Shown here: positions 35,226 to 43,688 of the stretch, one piece after another
Numbering within the stretch: the stretch's first letter is position 1
Layout: every line of letters starts with the position of its first letter
NCBI GenBank assembly: GCA_017948555.1
Contig: JAFMYY010000005.1
Coordinates: 149,898 to 213,897 of the forward strand
Length of the DNA stretch: 64,000 nt
From: Cesiribacteraceae bacterium YIM B00369
GTDB lineage: Bacteria; Bacteroidota; Bacteroidia; Cytophagales; Cyclobacteriaceae
Reading direction: 5' to 3'
Position numbers and translations under genes: made by a program
Notes under the pieces: generated by a model
Seen by the model: only the letters and a program-made list of their open reading frames with translations
Database searches by the model: none
Told to the model about the DNA's origin: nothing

Positions 35226-36122
35226 ATGGCATTAAAAAAGGGTAAGAACCGTTATTCGGGTATAATATATTTAATACTTTCAGTATTCATTATTCTGGTA
35301 ATCCTTGTTATACTTTATAATTTGTATTACCACCTTAACCCTAATCCCGAAAGTAAAAGGCCGGAAGCCGTTGCAAAAAACAGAGCAGATGCACTTAAGC
35401 AACTGGAAAACCTGCGTAAGCGAAAAGACTTTGCATGGCCACTTGCTTCCGGAGCCTTTGAGGAGTTAATTTTAACTGAACACTCAGCTTACAGTCTCGG
35501 CTACAGCGAAGATCATGAGCAGGCAGCATGGGTAGCTTACCTCATTACCCGGGAACATACCAGGAACCAGCACGAAAGAAGAAACAATTTCAGAGCAGAT
35601 CCTTCCATTGCTACCGGCTCTGCCTCCCCTGCTGATTATTCCGGCAGTGGTTATGACCGTGGTCACCTGGCCCCGGCAGCTGATTTCGATTTCAGCAGAA
35701 AAGCCCTGAGCGAGACTTTTTACATGTCCAACATAAGTCCTCAGAAACCTGAGCTCAACCGCGGGAAATGGAAGGAGCTGGAAGACCAGGTAAGAAGCTG
35801 GGCTACGGAATATGACAGCCTTTGGGTCGTAACCGGACCTGTACTGGAAAAAGGATTGAAAAAAATCGGAACAAACAGGGTGAGCGTTCCAAAATATTTT
35901 TATAAAATTATACTGGATCCCGGGCGCCCTGCCGTTAAAATGATAGGGTTTATCATGCCCAACAGCAAAAACACCAAATCTCTGGAATATTATGCAGTAC
36001 CGGTTGATAGTATTGAAATTTTAAGCCGGCTGGATTTTTTTCCACAATTGCCCGACCTTCTGGAAGATTCCCTGGAAAAAAGCGTTGATACAGAAGCCTG
36101 GTTTACCACTGAAAAGAAATGA
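35226..36122 (+). CDS. DNA/RNA non-specific endonuclease (DRGH family)
   Basis: A 298-residue nuclease with one N-terminal membrane segment (about 13-33) that may act as signal anchor or uncleaved signal, placing the domain outside the cytoplasm. The active-site motif YDRGH (143-147, His147 catalytic) is followed by SNISPQKPELNRGKW, with Asn residues binding Mg. A late WVVTGPVLEKG block completes the betabeta-alpha-metal fold. It probably degrades nucleic acid in the periplasm or outside the cell. Its stop overlaps the next ATG by 4 bases. Confidence 0.9.
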   Translation: MALKKGKNRYSGIIYLILSVFIILVILVILYNLYYHLNPNPESKRPEAVAKNRADALKQLENLRKRKDFAWPLASGAFEELILTEHSAYSLGYSEDHEQAAWVAYLITREHTRNQHERRNNFRADPSIATGSASPADYSGSGYDRGHLAPAADFDFSRKALSETFYMSNISPQKPELNRGKWKELEDQVRSWATEYDSLWVVTGPVLEKGLKKIGTNRVSVPKYFYKIILDPGRPAVKMIGFIMPNSKNTKSLEYYAVPVDSIEILSRLDFFPQLPDLLEDSLEKSVDTEAWFTTEKK

Positions 36123-36826
36123 AAAAGTTTGTTATAAGATTTTTATTAATCAGTACTTTCTGTCTCTGTCTGGCGCATGTTGGCATCGGGCAAACAGCTG
36201 CAGGCAAAACAGGTTCGGATCCACGTGAACTTTTAATAAAAGCCAAAGAACAAATGGCTGCAGAAAATTATACAGCAGCCAACAGGAGCTTCCGGGAAAT
36301 GCTGGATTCAAAAGCGGTATTGCCAACAGAGATGTGTTATTTCTTTGCCAACACCTTATATCACTTAAAACAATTTGATAACAGCCTCCGCTTCGTGGAA
36401 AAATATGAGAGCCTGGCGGGTGCAGGTGGTGAGTATTATCACGAAAACCTTGAGTTAAAAAAACTCCTGAAAAAGGAAATGGAGCTGGCAGGGAAATGTA
36501 ATTATTGCGACAGCCAGGGATATGTTTTAACTGAATGCCATTATTGCGGAGGTGCAGGCAGTACTGAACAAACCTGTATAAAGTGCCTTGGGCATAAGGA
36601 AATAAAATGTAAAACCTGCAGTGGAGAGGGAGTGGTAATTTTAAAAAACCATTTCGGCCAAAGAAATTATAACACCTGCCAGATATGCGAAGGCAGTGGA
36701 ATTCAGGATTGTTCCTTTTGCAATGGCGAAGGTCTGATACACCGGAATTGCCAGTCCTGCATTGGAAGCGGCAGGATCCGCACTGACCAACTGTGTTCTC
36801 ATCCTCAGGCAAGGCTTGAAAATTAA
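36119..36826 (+). CDS. Exported DnaJ-type zinc-finger protein with TPR-like region
   Basis: A 235-residue protein with a signal peptide (1-25, ending GIGQ), a helical TPR-like segment (about 35-115), then a cysteine-rich region (about 125-225) with seven CxxC pairs, mostly in CxxCxGxG form. DnaJ itself has four such motifs; no J domain is present here. The region should bind zinc and may bind unfolded protein. Being translationally coupled to the exported nuclease, it could help fold or control it. That is inference. Confidence 0.75.
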   Translation: MKKFVIRFLLISTFCLCLAHVGIGQTAAGKTGSDPRELLIKAKEQMAAENYTAANRSFREMLDSKAVLPTEMCYFFANTLYHLKQFDNSLRFVEKYESLAGAGGEYYHENLELKKLLKKEMELAGKCNYCDSQGYVLTECHYCGGAGSTEQTCIKCLGHKEIKCKTCSGEGVVILKNHFGQRNYNTCQICEGSGIQDCSFCNGEGLIHRNCQSCIGSGRIRTDQLCSHPQARLEN

Positions 36827-37066
36827 AAGGCAAACAATACGGGAGCATAATTAACGGCGGATTGCTGTTATAACAAATCAGGAATAATTCTTCTACTGAA
36901 AACAGCATTGGCAGAAAGCTACAGGCAAAGCTTTAAGCAAGGTTCAGATATGGCCATTTTAGAATATTTTTTAAGCTGTTGAGAAATATGGAATACAAGC
37001 ATGAAAAAAACAGACTTAAAGGAATCTGCTTTATGCTAATATTTTTAGCATCCTGAGTTATGGCAT

Positions 37067-37669
37067 TTATTTGCAGTATTTAGCCAGTGCTTCTGCAGCG
37101 CCGCTTGTGCCTAAACTTTTTGCCTGTCGCAGATCTTCACATGCTCCCTTATTATCTTCCTGCGAAATTTTAAGTGCTGCACGTGAAAGATACGCTTCAC
37201 CCATATCTTTTTTCTCCCTTAAGGCAGCAGCATAAAAATCCATCGCCTTCTCCACTTTCCCCAGCTGATGGTTTGCTTTTGCATTTTTATACAGCACCAG
37301 CGGATTACCCTTTTCCGCCTCTGCAGCTAATCCATAATAATAAAGTGCATTATCAAAATTTTTCTGCTTATAATAAACATCACCTAAACTGAGCAGAAAG
37401 CGCACATTTTTTTCATCATATTTAAGTGCATTCTTCAAATCCTGAATTGCTGCTTCCGGATTATTTAATTCATCATAAGCCCTTCCCCTGTTATAAAGCA
37501 CCTGCTCATTGCGGGGATCCACCTGCAACGTTTTTGAATAAGCTTCCACCGCCTCTTCATACCTTCCGGCTTTAAAATGCTCCTCACCTTCTCCTTTTTT
37601 ATTTTCAGAACAGGCTCCGGTTGCTGCTGCCAGCAAAACAATTAATAAAGCCTTTCGTATAGAAATCAT
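37067..37669 (-). CDS. TPR lipoprotein
   Basis: A 200-residue protein from ATG 37669: a signal sequence with lipobox (AAATGAC) and five or so TPR units (about 30-195), with motifs such as GRYEEAVEAYSKTLQVDP and DNALYYYGLAAEAEKG. The upstream in-frame ATG at 37732 adds 21 residues before the lipoprotein signal and is unlikely. It should be anchored in the envelope as an adaptor. The intergenic DNA to 36827 shows no gene. Confidence 0.8.
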   Translation of the reverse strand: MISIRKALLIVLLAAATGACSENKKGEGEEHFKAGRYEEAVEAYSKTLQVDPRNEQVLYNRGRAYDELNNPEAAIQDLKNALKYDEKNVRFLLSLGDVYYKQKNFDNALYYYGLAAEAEKGNPLVLYKNAKANHQLGKVEKAMDFYAAALREKKDMGEAYLSRAALKISQEDNKGACEDLRQAKSLGTSGAAEALAKYCK

Positions 37670-37730
37670 ATATTTTTTTCCTTTAAAATTATCCAGGCAG
37701 AACAAATTCTGGTAAATCATCACTTCATCC

Positions 37731-37751
37731 ACCTGAAGCTATACTTCAGGT
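37731..37751. terminator. Perfect 8-bp hairpin
   Basis: ACCTGAAG (37731-37738) pairs with CTTCAGGT (37744-37751) around CTATA, between the DUF3108 gene and the TPR lipoprotein gene. There is no T-run on the minus strand, so its terminator role is tentative. Confidence 0.4.
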
Positions 37752-37806
37752 AAACTGTTTAATTGCCTGATCCTCATACTTTTAATAAGTATCACTTAAA
37801 GCAGAA

Positions 37807-38628
37807 CTATTGGTTTGTTTTCTTGTTTTCAGGCCGATTGAACGAAGTAATTTCACAACCGGCTTTGCCAATTACCATATTTGCTTCAATTTTCAGAGGA
37901 ATCTTATGTGCATCATCCGACAGCCAGATGGTTATAGCATTTTTACCGGCAAACAGTTGATTGTCCGGCATTACCGGAATAAGCTTATAAGTTTTAATCC
38001 GGCCTAAATTGGTTTTCAGCACTTCTTTTCCGGCATAAAGGATTTTAAAATCATAAAAATCATCTTCAAAAATCCCATATAAAGATATGGTGTCACCTAC
38101 CTTTTTGCTGTCATAATCCAGAGTCCGCAGGTAACTGTATCCGGAAACCAGGTCCCTTACAGGTTCAATAGTCTGAAATATCTCACTCTCCTTATATTTT
38201 CCTGTTTTCTGATCGATAACTTTCAGCTCCACCATCAGATTTTTCTGATCGAAGATGGTGGTTTCATTTTTTCTGTAGCTGTTTTCCTTGATAGTTCTGT
38301 AGCCCATATAAGGCATAAATGTGAGGGTATCCATATAAGTGCCCCATGTATCATCTACTTTAGCCACCCAGTCAACTGCTCCGCTGGTCTGGCCCTTAAT
38401 TTCAATTTTATAACATGGATGGCCGTTGACTTTAAATAATTTCGGACTGGTGTTTATCTGTGCCTTTCCTACAGTAAAAAATCCAAAGGTAACTTTGTAA
38501 TCAAGCGTTTCTCCGGCTCTTACAGGATTAGAATGAACGGCGGGGGAAGGAAAAGTTTGGGTATCCTGACCAAAGCCAGAATACCCGGATACTAATATTA
38601 TTAGTATTAAAAGGGATTTCAGTTTCAA
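37807..38628 (-). CDS. DUF3108 exported protein
   Basis: A 273-residue exported protein with a signal peptide (1-20, ending GFGQ). The mature part begins RAGETLDYKVTFGFFTVGKAQI, the characteristic opening of DUF3108, and continues with repeated beta strands (SGAVDWVAKVDDTWGTYMD, PMGYRTIKENSY-like and VWLSDDAHKIPLKIE-type blocks). Members are periplasmic, beta-rich and of unknown function. It is followed on the minus strand by a hairpin and the TPR lipoprotein. Confidence 0.85.
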   Translation of the reverse strand: MKLKSLLILIILVSGYSGFGQDTQTFPSPAVHSNPVRAGETLDYKVTFGFFTVGKAQINTSPKLFKVNGHPCYKIEIKGQTSGAVDWVAKVDDTWGTYMDTLTFMPYMGYRTIKENSYRKNETTIFDQKNLMVELKVIDQKTGKYKESEIFQTIEPVRDLVSGYSYLRTLDYDSKKVGDTISLYGIFEDDFYDFKILYAGKEVLKTNLGRIKTYKLIPVMPDNQLFAGKNAITIWLSDDAHKIPLKIEANMVIGKAGCEITSFNRPENKKTNQ

Positions 38629-38708
38629 AGCAAATTTTTCTTTATTTGAAAATCTACGCCAATAACGAAAATTATCTTTGAAATAGTTTAATCATGCAAG
38701 AAAACTCT

Positions 38709-39521
38709 TTAAACCGCAACATTATTCTCTCTCAATGCATCATTTAAAGAAGTCTTCAAATCAGTACTTGCTTTCCGCTTTCCAATAATCAGGGCACAAG
38801 GCACCTGGAATTCACCTGCAGGAAACTTTTTGGTATAGCTGCCCGGGATAACCACTGAGCGCTCCGGTACATAACCCTTATATTCCACAGGCTCCGGACC
38901 AGTAACATCAATGATTTTTGAACTGGCAGTAAGGGTAACATTAGCTCCCAGAACAGCTTCTTTTCCAACCCTTACACCTTCCACCAGAATGCAGCGGCTT
39001 CCTATAAAGGCTCCATCCTCCACAATTACAGGAGCGGCCTGAATGGGTTCCAGCACTCCGCCTACTCCAACTCCACCACTCAGGTGTACGTTCCTGCCTA
39101 TCTGCGCACAGCTCCCTACGGTTGCCCAGGTATCCACCATGGTTCCTTCGTCCACATATGCTCCTATGTTGGTATAGGATGGCATCAGGACCACACCTTT
39201 ACTTATATAGGCACCATAGCGTGCAACAGCATGAGGAACAACCCTTATTCCCTTAGCGGCATAGCCGGTCTTAAGCTTCATTTTATCATGAAACTCGAAT
39301 GGCCCTACTTCTATAACACTCATTTTCTGGATAGGAAAATAAAGGATTACAGCTTTTTTTAACCATTCATTCACCTTCCACCCGTCTCCGTCAGGCTCAG
39401 CCACACGCCGCTTTCCCTGGTCCAGGTCATCAATAATCGTTTTTATTGCGATCTGCGTATCTTTATCATTGAGAGCTTCCCGGTTTTCCCAGGCCTTTTC
39501 CACGATGTCCTTTAATTCCAT
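38709..39521 (-). CDS. dapD: Tetrahydrodipicolinate N-succinyltransferase
   Basis: Succinylates tetrahydrodipicolinate in the lysine/diaminopimelate pathway. The 270-residue protein has an alpha N-terminal domain and a left-handed hexapeptide beta-helix (about 105-220), with VMPSYTNIGAYVDEGTMVDTWATVGSCAQIG and GGVGVGGVLEP as typical stretches. Length and motifs are standard. Its start is only 23 bases from the start of the divergent glycosyltransferase, so the two promoters must lie inside each other's coding DNA. Confidence 0.96.
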   Translation of the reverse strand: MELKDIVEKAWENREALNDKDTQIAIKTIIDDLDQGKRRVAEPDGDGWKVNEWLKKAVILYFPIQKMSVIEVGPFEFHDKMKLKTGYAAKGIRVVPHAVARYGAYISKGVVLMPSYTNIGAYVDEGTMVDTWATVGSCAQIGRNVHLSGGVGVGGVLEPIQAAPVIVEDGAFIGSRCILVEGVRVGKEAVLGANVTLTASSKIIDVTGPEPVEYKGYVPERSVVIPGSYTKKFPAGEFQVPCALIIGKRKASTDLKTSLNDALRENNVAV

Positions 39522-39544
39522 GAAATTTAATTTATTTTGTTTAA

Positions 39545-40678
39545 ATGAATAAGAAACGAAAAATAGTTATAGCCTCACTGCTGAAGCCGGTTGATGATCC
39601 GCGCATGTATGAAAAGATTGCGCTTTCAATGAGCCAAACAAATAAATATGACATTAATATCATAGGATTTGCCTCAAAAAATATCCCGCATCATCCCGAT
39701 ATCCGGTTTCATCCAATTTTCAGTTTTAAGCGGTTAAGCATCCGGAGGGTCCTTTCACCCCTGAAATACTGGCAAAAGATACTTCAACTAAAGCCTGAAC
39801 TGATAATAGTTAACACCCATGATTTACTGATAGTTAGCTGTGTATACAAAACATTATTTGGCAGTAAAATCGTGTATGATGTACAGGAGAATTACATGGC
39901 AAATATTATTTGGTCAAGCAATCTCCCCAAACCCCTCCGAACCCTGCTGGCATTTACAGTAAGATTAAAAGAACATTTAGTAAAACGAATGATCATTCAT
40001 TTTCTAGTAGCAGAACGATGTTATATGAATGAGTGTTCATTCATTTCAAATACTTCCACCATTCTTGAAAATAAAGCCCGCAGGAAGGATATGCTTTTAA
40101 AGCGGCAGAATGTTGACAGGCCGGCAGGCAAAGACCATGAAGAGCCGCTAAAGCTTATATATAGTGGCACCATTGCTGAAAGCTACGGGATCTTTGATTG
40201 CCTTCACCTGACCGATAATTTGATTTCCTCCGGCAAAAACCTCCACCTGACAATTATTGGCTATTGCCCCCGCAGGGATACCCTGGAAAAACTGGTGCTT
40301 CAGATAAAGAACAAGCCTTATATTACTCTGATCGGGGGCCACCACCCTGTTCCCCATCAGGAGATCCTGCGGGAGCTTCAGAAGGCTGATTTTGCCCTTA
40401 TCAGCTATCGTTTAAACCCCAGTAATAAGAATTGCATGCCTACAAGGGTGTGGGAATGCCTTGCTTATAAAGTTCCCATGCTCATGAAGCAGGATCATCC
40501 ATGGGTTCCTCTGCTTCATAAGTACAAAGCCGGTATAGCACTGGATTTCAGCCACCCACAAATTTCTGCTTTACCTGATCTGCCTGATAATACTTTTTAT
40601 CCACAAGCTGTTCCGGACTCCTTTTACTGGGAATGGGAAGCAAAAAAGTTACTTAAAAGCATGGAATCTTTATTTTAG
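39545..40678 (+). CDS. GT4-like glycosyltransferase
   Basis: A 377-residue enzyme of the GT-B fold. The N-terminal half opens with IVIASLLKPVDDPRMYEKIA and has the acceptor-domain VNTHDLLIVS and VYDVQEN blocks. The C-terminal half has LIYSGTIAESYGIFDCL and a late MPTRVWECLAYKVPML, the typical donor-binding region. It may use a nucleotide sugar for a surface polysaccharide. Its TAG stop lies inside the first of three palindromes of the downstream regulator. Confidence 0.82.
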   Translation: MNKKRKIVIASLLKPVDDPRMYEKIALSMSQTNKYDINIIGFASKNIPHHPDIRFHPIFSFKRLSIRRVLSPLKYWQKILQLKPELIIVNTHDLLIVSCVYKTLFGSKIVYDVQENYMANIIWSSNLPKPLRTLLAFTVRLKEHLVKRMIIHFLVAERCYMNECSFISNTSTILENKARRKDMLLKRQNVDRPAGKDHEEPLKLIYSGTIAESYGIFDCLHLTDNLISSGKNLHLTIIGYCPRRDTLEKLVLQIKNKPYITLIGGHHPVPHQEILRELQKADFALISYRLNPSNKNCMPTRVWECLAYKVPMLMKQDHPWVPLLHKYKAGIALDFSHPQISALPDLPDNTFYPQAVPDSFYWEWEAKKLLKSMESLF

Positions 40679-40689
40679 ACACACCTAAA
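40674..40689. promoter_or_regulatory. Putative DtxR/MntR operator, box 1
   Basis: TTTAGA-CACA-CCTAAA, a 6-4-6 palindrome with one mismatch, overlapping the stop codon of the glycosyltransferase. It matches the boxes at 40725 and 40781. Confidence 0.5.
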
Positions 40690-40724
40690 CTTTTAACGAT
40701 CCGTATTGTGGATAAGTTTGTTGA

Positions 40725-40740
40725 TTTAGGCTTACCTAAA
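40725..40740. promoter_or_regulatory. Putative DtxR/MntR operator, box 2
   Basis: TTTAGG-CTTA-CCTAAA, a perfect 6-4-6 palindrome close to known DtxR-family operators (TTAGG-containing inverted repeats), 106 bases before the regulator ATG. Confidence 0.6.
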
Positions 40741-40780
40741 TTTCTATTATAAGCCGCTGATTGAGGTGTCTTATAAAATA

Positions 40781-40796
40781 TTTAGATTTATCTAAA
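40781..40796. promoter_or_regulatory. Putative DtxR/MntR operator, box 3
   Basis: TTTAGA-TTTA-TCTAAA, a perfect 6-4-6 palindrome, 9 bases before the -7 element, where bound repressor would block RNA polymerase. Confidence 0.6.
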
Positions 40797-40804
40797 CTAT
40801 TAAT

Positions 40805-40812
40805 TATATTTG
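40805..40812 (+). promoter_or_regulatory. -7 element of the DtxR/MntR-type gene
   Basis: TATATTTG matches TAnnTTTG. It places transcription start about 12 bases before the ATG at 40831, which excludes the alternative TTG start at 40810. Confidence 0.55.
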
Positions 40813-40830
40813 CTTAAACCTTATTTTTGT

Positions 40831-41487
40831 ATGCTAAGCTTTGCTGAAGAAAACTATCTGAAGGCTATTTTTCACCTGTCAGAGAATGGAAAAAAAAGTG
40901 TCTCCACCAATGACCTTGCAGATGCAATGCAAACCAAGCCTGCCTCTGCAAGTGATATGATCCGGAAATTATCAGCCAAAGAGCTGCTGCAGCATGAAAA
41001 GTACAGAGGAGTCAGAATATCAGAAACAGGCAGGAAAGAGGCTCTGCGGGTGGTAAGAAAGCACCGCTTGTGGGAGGTTTTTCTGGTGGAGAAGCTTCAC
41101 TTTAACTGGGACGAAGTGCATGAGGTTGCAGAGCAGTTAGAGCATATAAGGTCTCCCCTACTCGTGGAACGTCTGGACCATTTTCTTGGAAACCCTAAAT
41201 ACGACCCGCACGGGGACCCTATTCCTGATGCGAATGGAGAATATGCCCCTAAACCAAAGCTTCAGCTGAGCGACCTTTCTGTTGGCCGGAAAGCAACCAT
41301 TGTTGCCGTAAAAGATACCGGCGCTCTATTTCTAAAGTACCTCGACAAAATCGGGGCTTATATTGGAGCCACAGTGGAATTGCTTGACAGGGTGGAATAT
41401 GATGGTTCTGTCCAAATCAGGATTGATGGTAAAGATAATCTCTTTATTTCACGCGATGCAGCAGATAACCTGATGGTAACGGAATAA
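40831..41487 (+). CDS. DtxR/MntR-family metal-dependent transcription regulator
   Basis: A 218-residue repressor with an N-terminal winged helix (SFAEENYLKAIFHLSE, VSTNDLADAMQTKPASASDMIRKL), a dimerisation domain with metal ligands (HKLHFNWDEVHEVAEQLEH-type region and PHGDPIPD), and a C-terminal FeoA/SH3-like domain (about 145-218). Such proteins bind Mn or Fe and repress metal uptake or induce efflux. The three palindromes and overlapping promoter in front imply autoregulation. No transporter gene is adjacent, which is unusual. Confidence 0.88.
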   Translation: MLSFAEENYLKAIFHLSENGKKSVSTNDLADAMQTKPASASDMIRKLSAKELLQHEKYRGVRISETGRKEALRVVRKHRLWEVFLVEKLHFNWDEVHEVAEQLEHIRSPLLVERLDHFLGNPKYDPHGDPIPDANGEYAPKPKLQLSDLSVGRKATIVAVKDTGALFLKYLDKIGAYIGATVELLDRVEYDGSVQIRIDGKDNLFISRDAADNLMVTE

Positions 41488-42748
41488 ATCTCCATCCCCT
41501 TTCCTTCCTTCCGGAATCAAGATCATTGCCGGAGGCAGCAAGTGGAAAATCCTGATTCTGTCATCTAATTCTACCTTGCTATAAATATATTCTTTATCAG
41601 CAATTTATTTTATTTGTTGCTATAAAATTAATTATGTTAATCTGGTCCTCATACCAGTTCCTGCACTTTCCTAAACAGAATGCTAACATTTTTAGCAATA
41701 CAACTATTGCCCTTCTCTGTGCATGGTCACTCTTCAGAAATGATGGCCATACCAAACCTGGCTTTGCCTCTCACTTCTCCAGTCAACCCCGGGAAATACT
41801 GTAAATTACATAAAGATGATTTCGTTGCAGACAATAACCTCCATTAGGGTAAAGGACAGGAAGTACCGGATTAGCTTTCGCGGAAAAGAGCAGCGGTAGC
41901 TTTTTCAGAATAGAGACCTACGGAAAACCCGATTTATTCTAAGGGCAGCAATTCAGATGCAGGCTACTTAATGCTTAATGTAATTTTGCTGACAGCCGCA
42001 GATAAAATTTTGAAACTGAAAAAGCTATGGCTAAATAATGGAAACCGGGTGCTGCTTCGGTACCGGCAGTAGCCTTATCAATGCCTGAAATTTCTTTTTA
42101 AATTTCAGGATTGTTTAAGATTCAGAAATTCGTGTGTATCTGGTAATTTTATTCCGGCATCAAATACAGCGCCTTATCTCCTGCCCAATTTATTTCAGGG
42201 AGGTAATAATAAGTTAAAAGCTCCTTTTCCGGCCATGGAGATTTTTATTTCTCACAAAATTACTGCTTAACATTATCAGCGTTATTGAAACAATTTTAAT
42301 ATTTATAAGGAAACCCCACGCTCTAACTATTATCCTAAACCAGCTTTATACTTTATTCTGAAATATAACGGTCTTTATAGGATTACTTTTGTGCGGGTAA
42401 CCGGGGGGCTGTTTTCTTCAGGATATAATTATTTAATAAAAAAGCTTGAGGCACCACTAGTAACCTTTACCATACCTGTAGTACCTCTAATAAAAATAAT
42501 ATTCATAACACCATATTACAACTGCTTTTTTATTAGCACCTGAGAACCGCTTTTGCCGCTGCTGCAGGAACTTTTTCCTGTAAAGAAATGATTGCTGCCG
42601 GAAAACATTACCTTCCGGAATGGCTCTGTGGTTCCATCACAAAACCTATGGCAGGTGATTTGCTGATCTTTTTCTAAAAGCTTTTTATCTTTACCATCAG
42701 ATTCCCTTTAAAGCAGGAGGTTCTGAAAAAAGACAGGCACTCCCCTTT
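41488..42748. other. Long region without a recognisable gene
   Basis: About 1.26 kb with frequent stops in all six frames. The longest plus frame, from ATG 41634, gives about 56 residues without known similarity. The base composition is chromosome-like rather than very AT-rich, so a decayed gene is possible. It contains a perfect hairpin (42084-42109) and two weaker ones near 42564-42579 and 42598-42618. No tRNA or rRNA was recognised. Confidence 0.5.
42084..42109. repeat. Perfect 10-bp inverted repeat
   Basis: CCTGAAATTT (42084-42093) pairs with AAATTTCAGG (42100-42109) around CTTTTT. No T-run follows on either strand, so it is not a standard terminator. Confidence 0.6.
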
Positions 42749-43687
42749 CTACTTACTGACTTTAAAAGTAAATGGTGCAATGGCAGACCATATCCCGAAT
42801 CCGCCATTAACATTAGAATAAGCTTTGGCAGGTTCAGCAAAGGGGTTTCCACTGGCCTCCCTGTTTGTTGCCAGGGTTTTATAATATAAATAAAAAGAGG
42901 CGGGTACATGAACAACCTTCAGCGACAATTCCACATCCTTTTCATATTCAGTATGATTCCTGCTAAAAGACTCCACAATTATTTTATGACTGGATAGCTT
43001 CCCGTCAATCTGCTCATCCTTTATAAGTAAACCACAGCTTGAGTAATAGCCGGTACACATTTCTTCTGCTAAAGGATCAGCACTTTCAATCTGCTGCGGG
43101 TGCTGATAAGGGGTCCATGTATATTTCGGTTCCTTGTTGGGCTCATCCGGATTGTAAGGTTGATATTCGTAGTATTTTCTGAAACCCGTTTCATATACAA
43201 TAACCTGGTAATAATCTCCCGGACCCGGGGGATCTTCCAGGCTGAAAGAAATGCTTAACCTTTGCTGACCGTATTCCCCCACTCCCAAAGAATCCAGTAC
43301 AATATTTTTAACCACGCTAATGGCGGGCACTTTTTCACTTGCTTCAACAGCAGGAAGTCCGGTTTTTTCGGCCCTGATTGTATAAATTTTCCCTGCTTCA
43401 GGCTTAATTCCTTCGAGTTTATAATAGCCGTTTTCCTGATGCGGGAGCTCCCCAAGCAGTTCCTCTCCCACGGAAACCGTAACTTTCGCATCTGTAATAT
43501 TTTGGAGCGGGGCATTATCCAGCACGAACTGGCTTTTGCTCAGGTGCACCCCAAGACTGCTGTCAGGGTCAAGGAAACCATTGAGTACCAGCTTAGGTTC
43601 TTCAAAGGGAACATTAACGTCTATCGCTTTCTCGCAGCCAAAGGAAACGGAGGCTAAAATTCCGGCGAACAAAAAATACTTTTTCAT
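42749..43687 (-). CDS. DUF4249 lipoprotein
   Basis: A 312-residue lipoprotein (lipobox ASVSFGC, Cys18). It opens KAIDVNVPFEEPKLVLNGFLDPDS, the typical DUF4249 start, then has Ig-like beta regions. DUF4249 proteins are encoded beside TonB-dependent receptors and are thought to be surface-exposed ligand-binding partners. Here the receptor gene ends one base before this start, giving the classical pair. The ligand is unknown. Confidence 0.85.
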   Translation of the reverse strand: MKKYFLFAGILASVSFGCEKAIDVNVPFEEPKLVLNGFLDPDSSLGVHLSKSQFVLDNAPLQNITDAKVTVSVGEELLGELPHQENGYYKLEGIKPEAGKIYTIRAEKTGLPAVEASEKVPAISVVKNIVLDSLGVGEYGQQRLSISFSLEDPPGPGDYYQVIVYETGFRKYYEYQPYNPDEPNKEPKYTWTPYQHPQQIESADPLAEEMCTGYYSSCGLLIKDEQIDGKLSSHKIIVESFSRNHTEYEKDVELSLKVVHVPASFYLYYKTLATNREASGNPFAEPAKAYSNVNGGFGIWSAIAPFTFKVSK

Positions 43688-43688
43688 A

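Noticed and set aside
36150..36908. 252-codon minus-strand frame
   Set aside because: Lies antisense to the DnaJ zinc-finger gene, and its length results from the repeated CxxC codons on the other strand.
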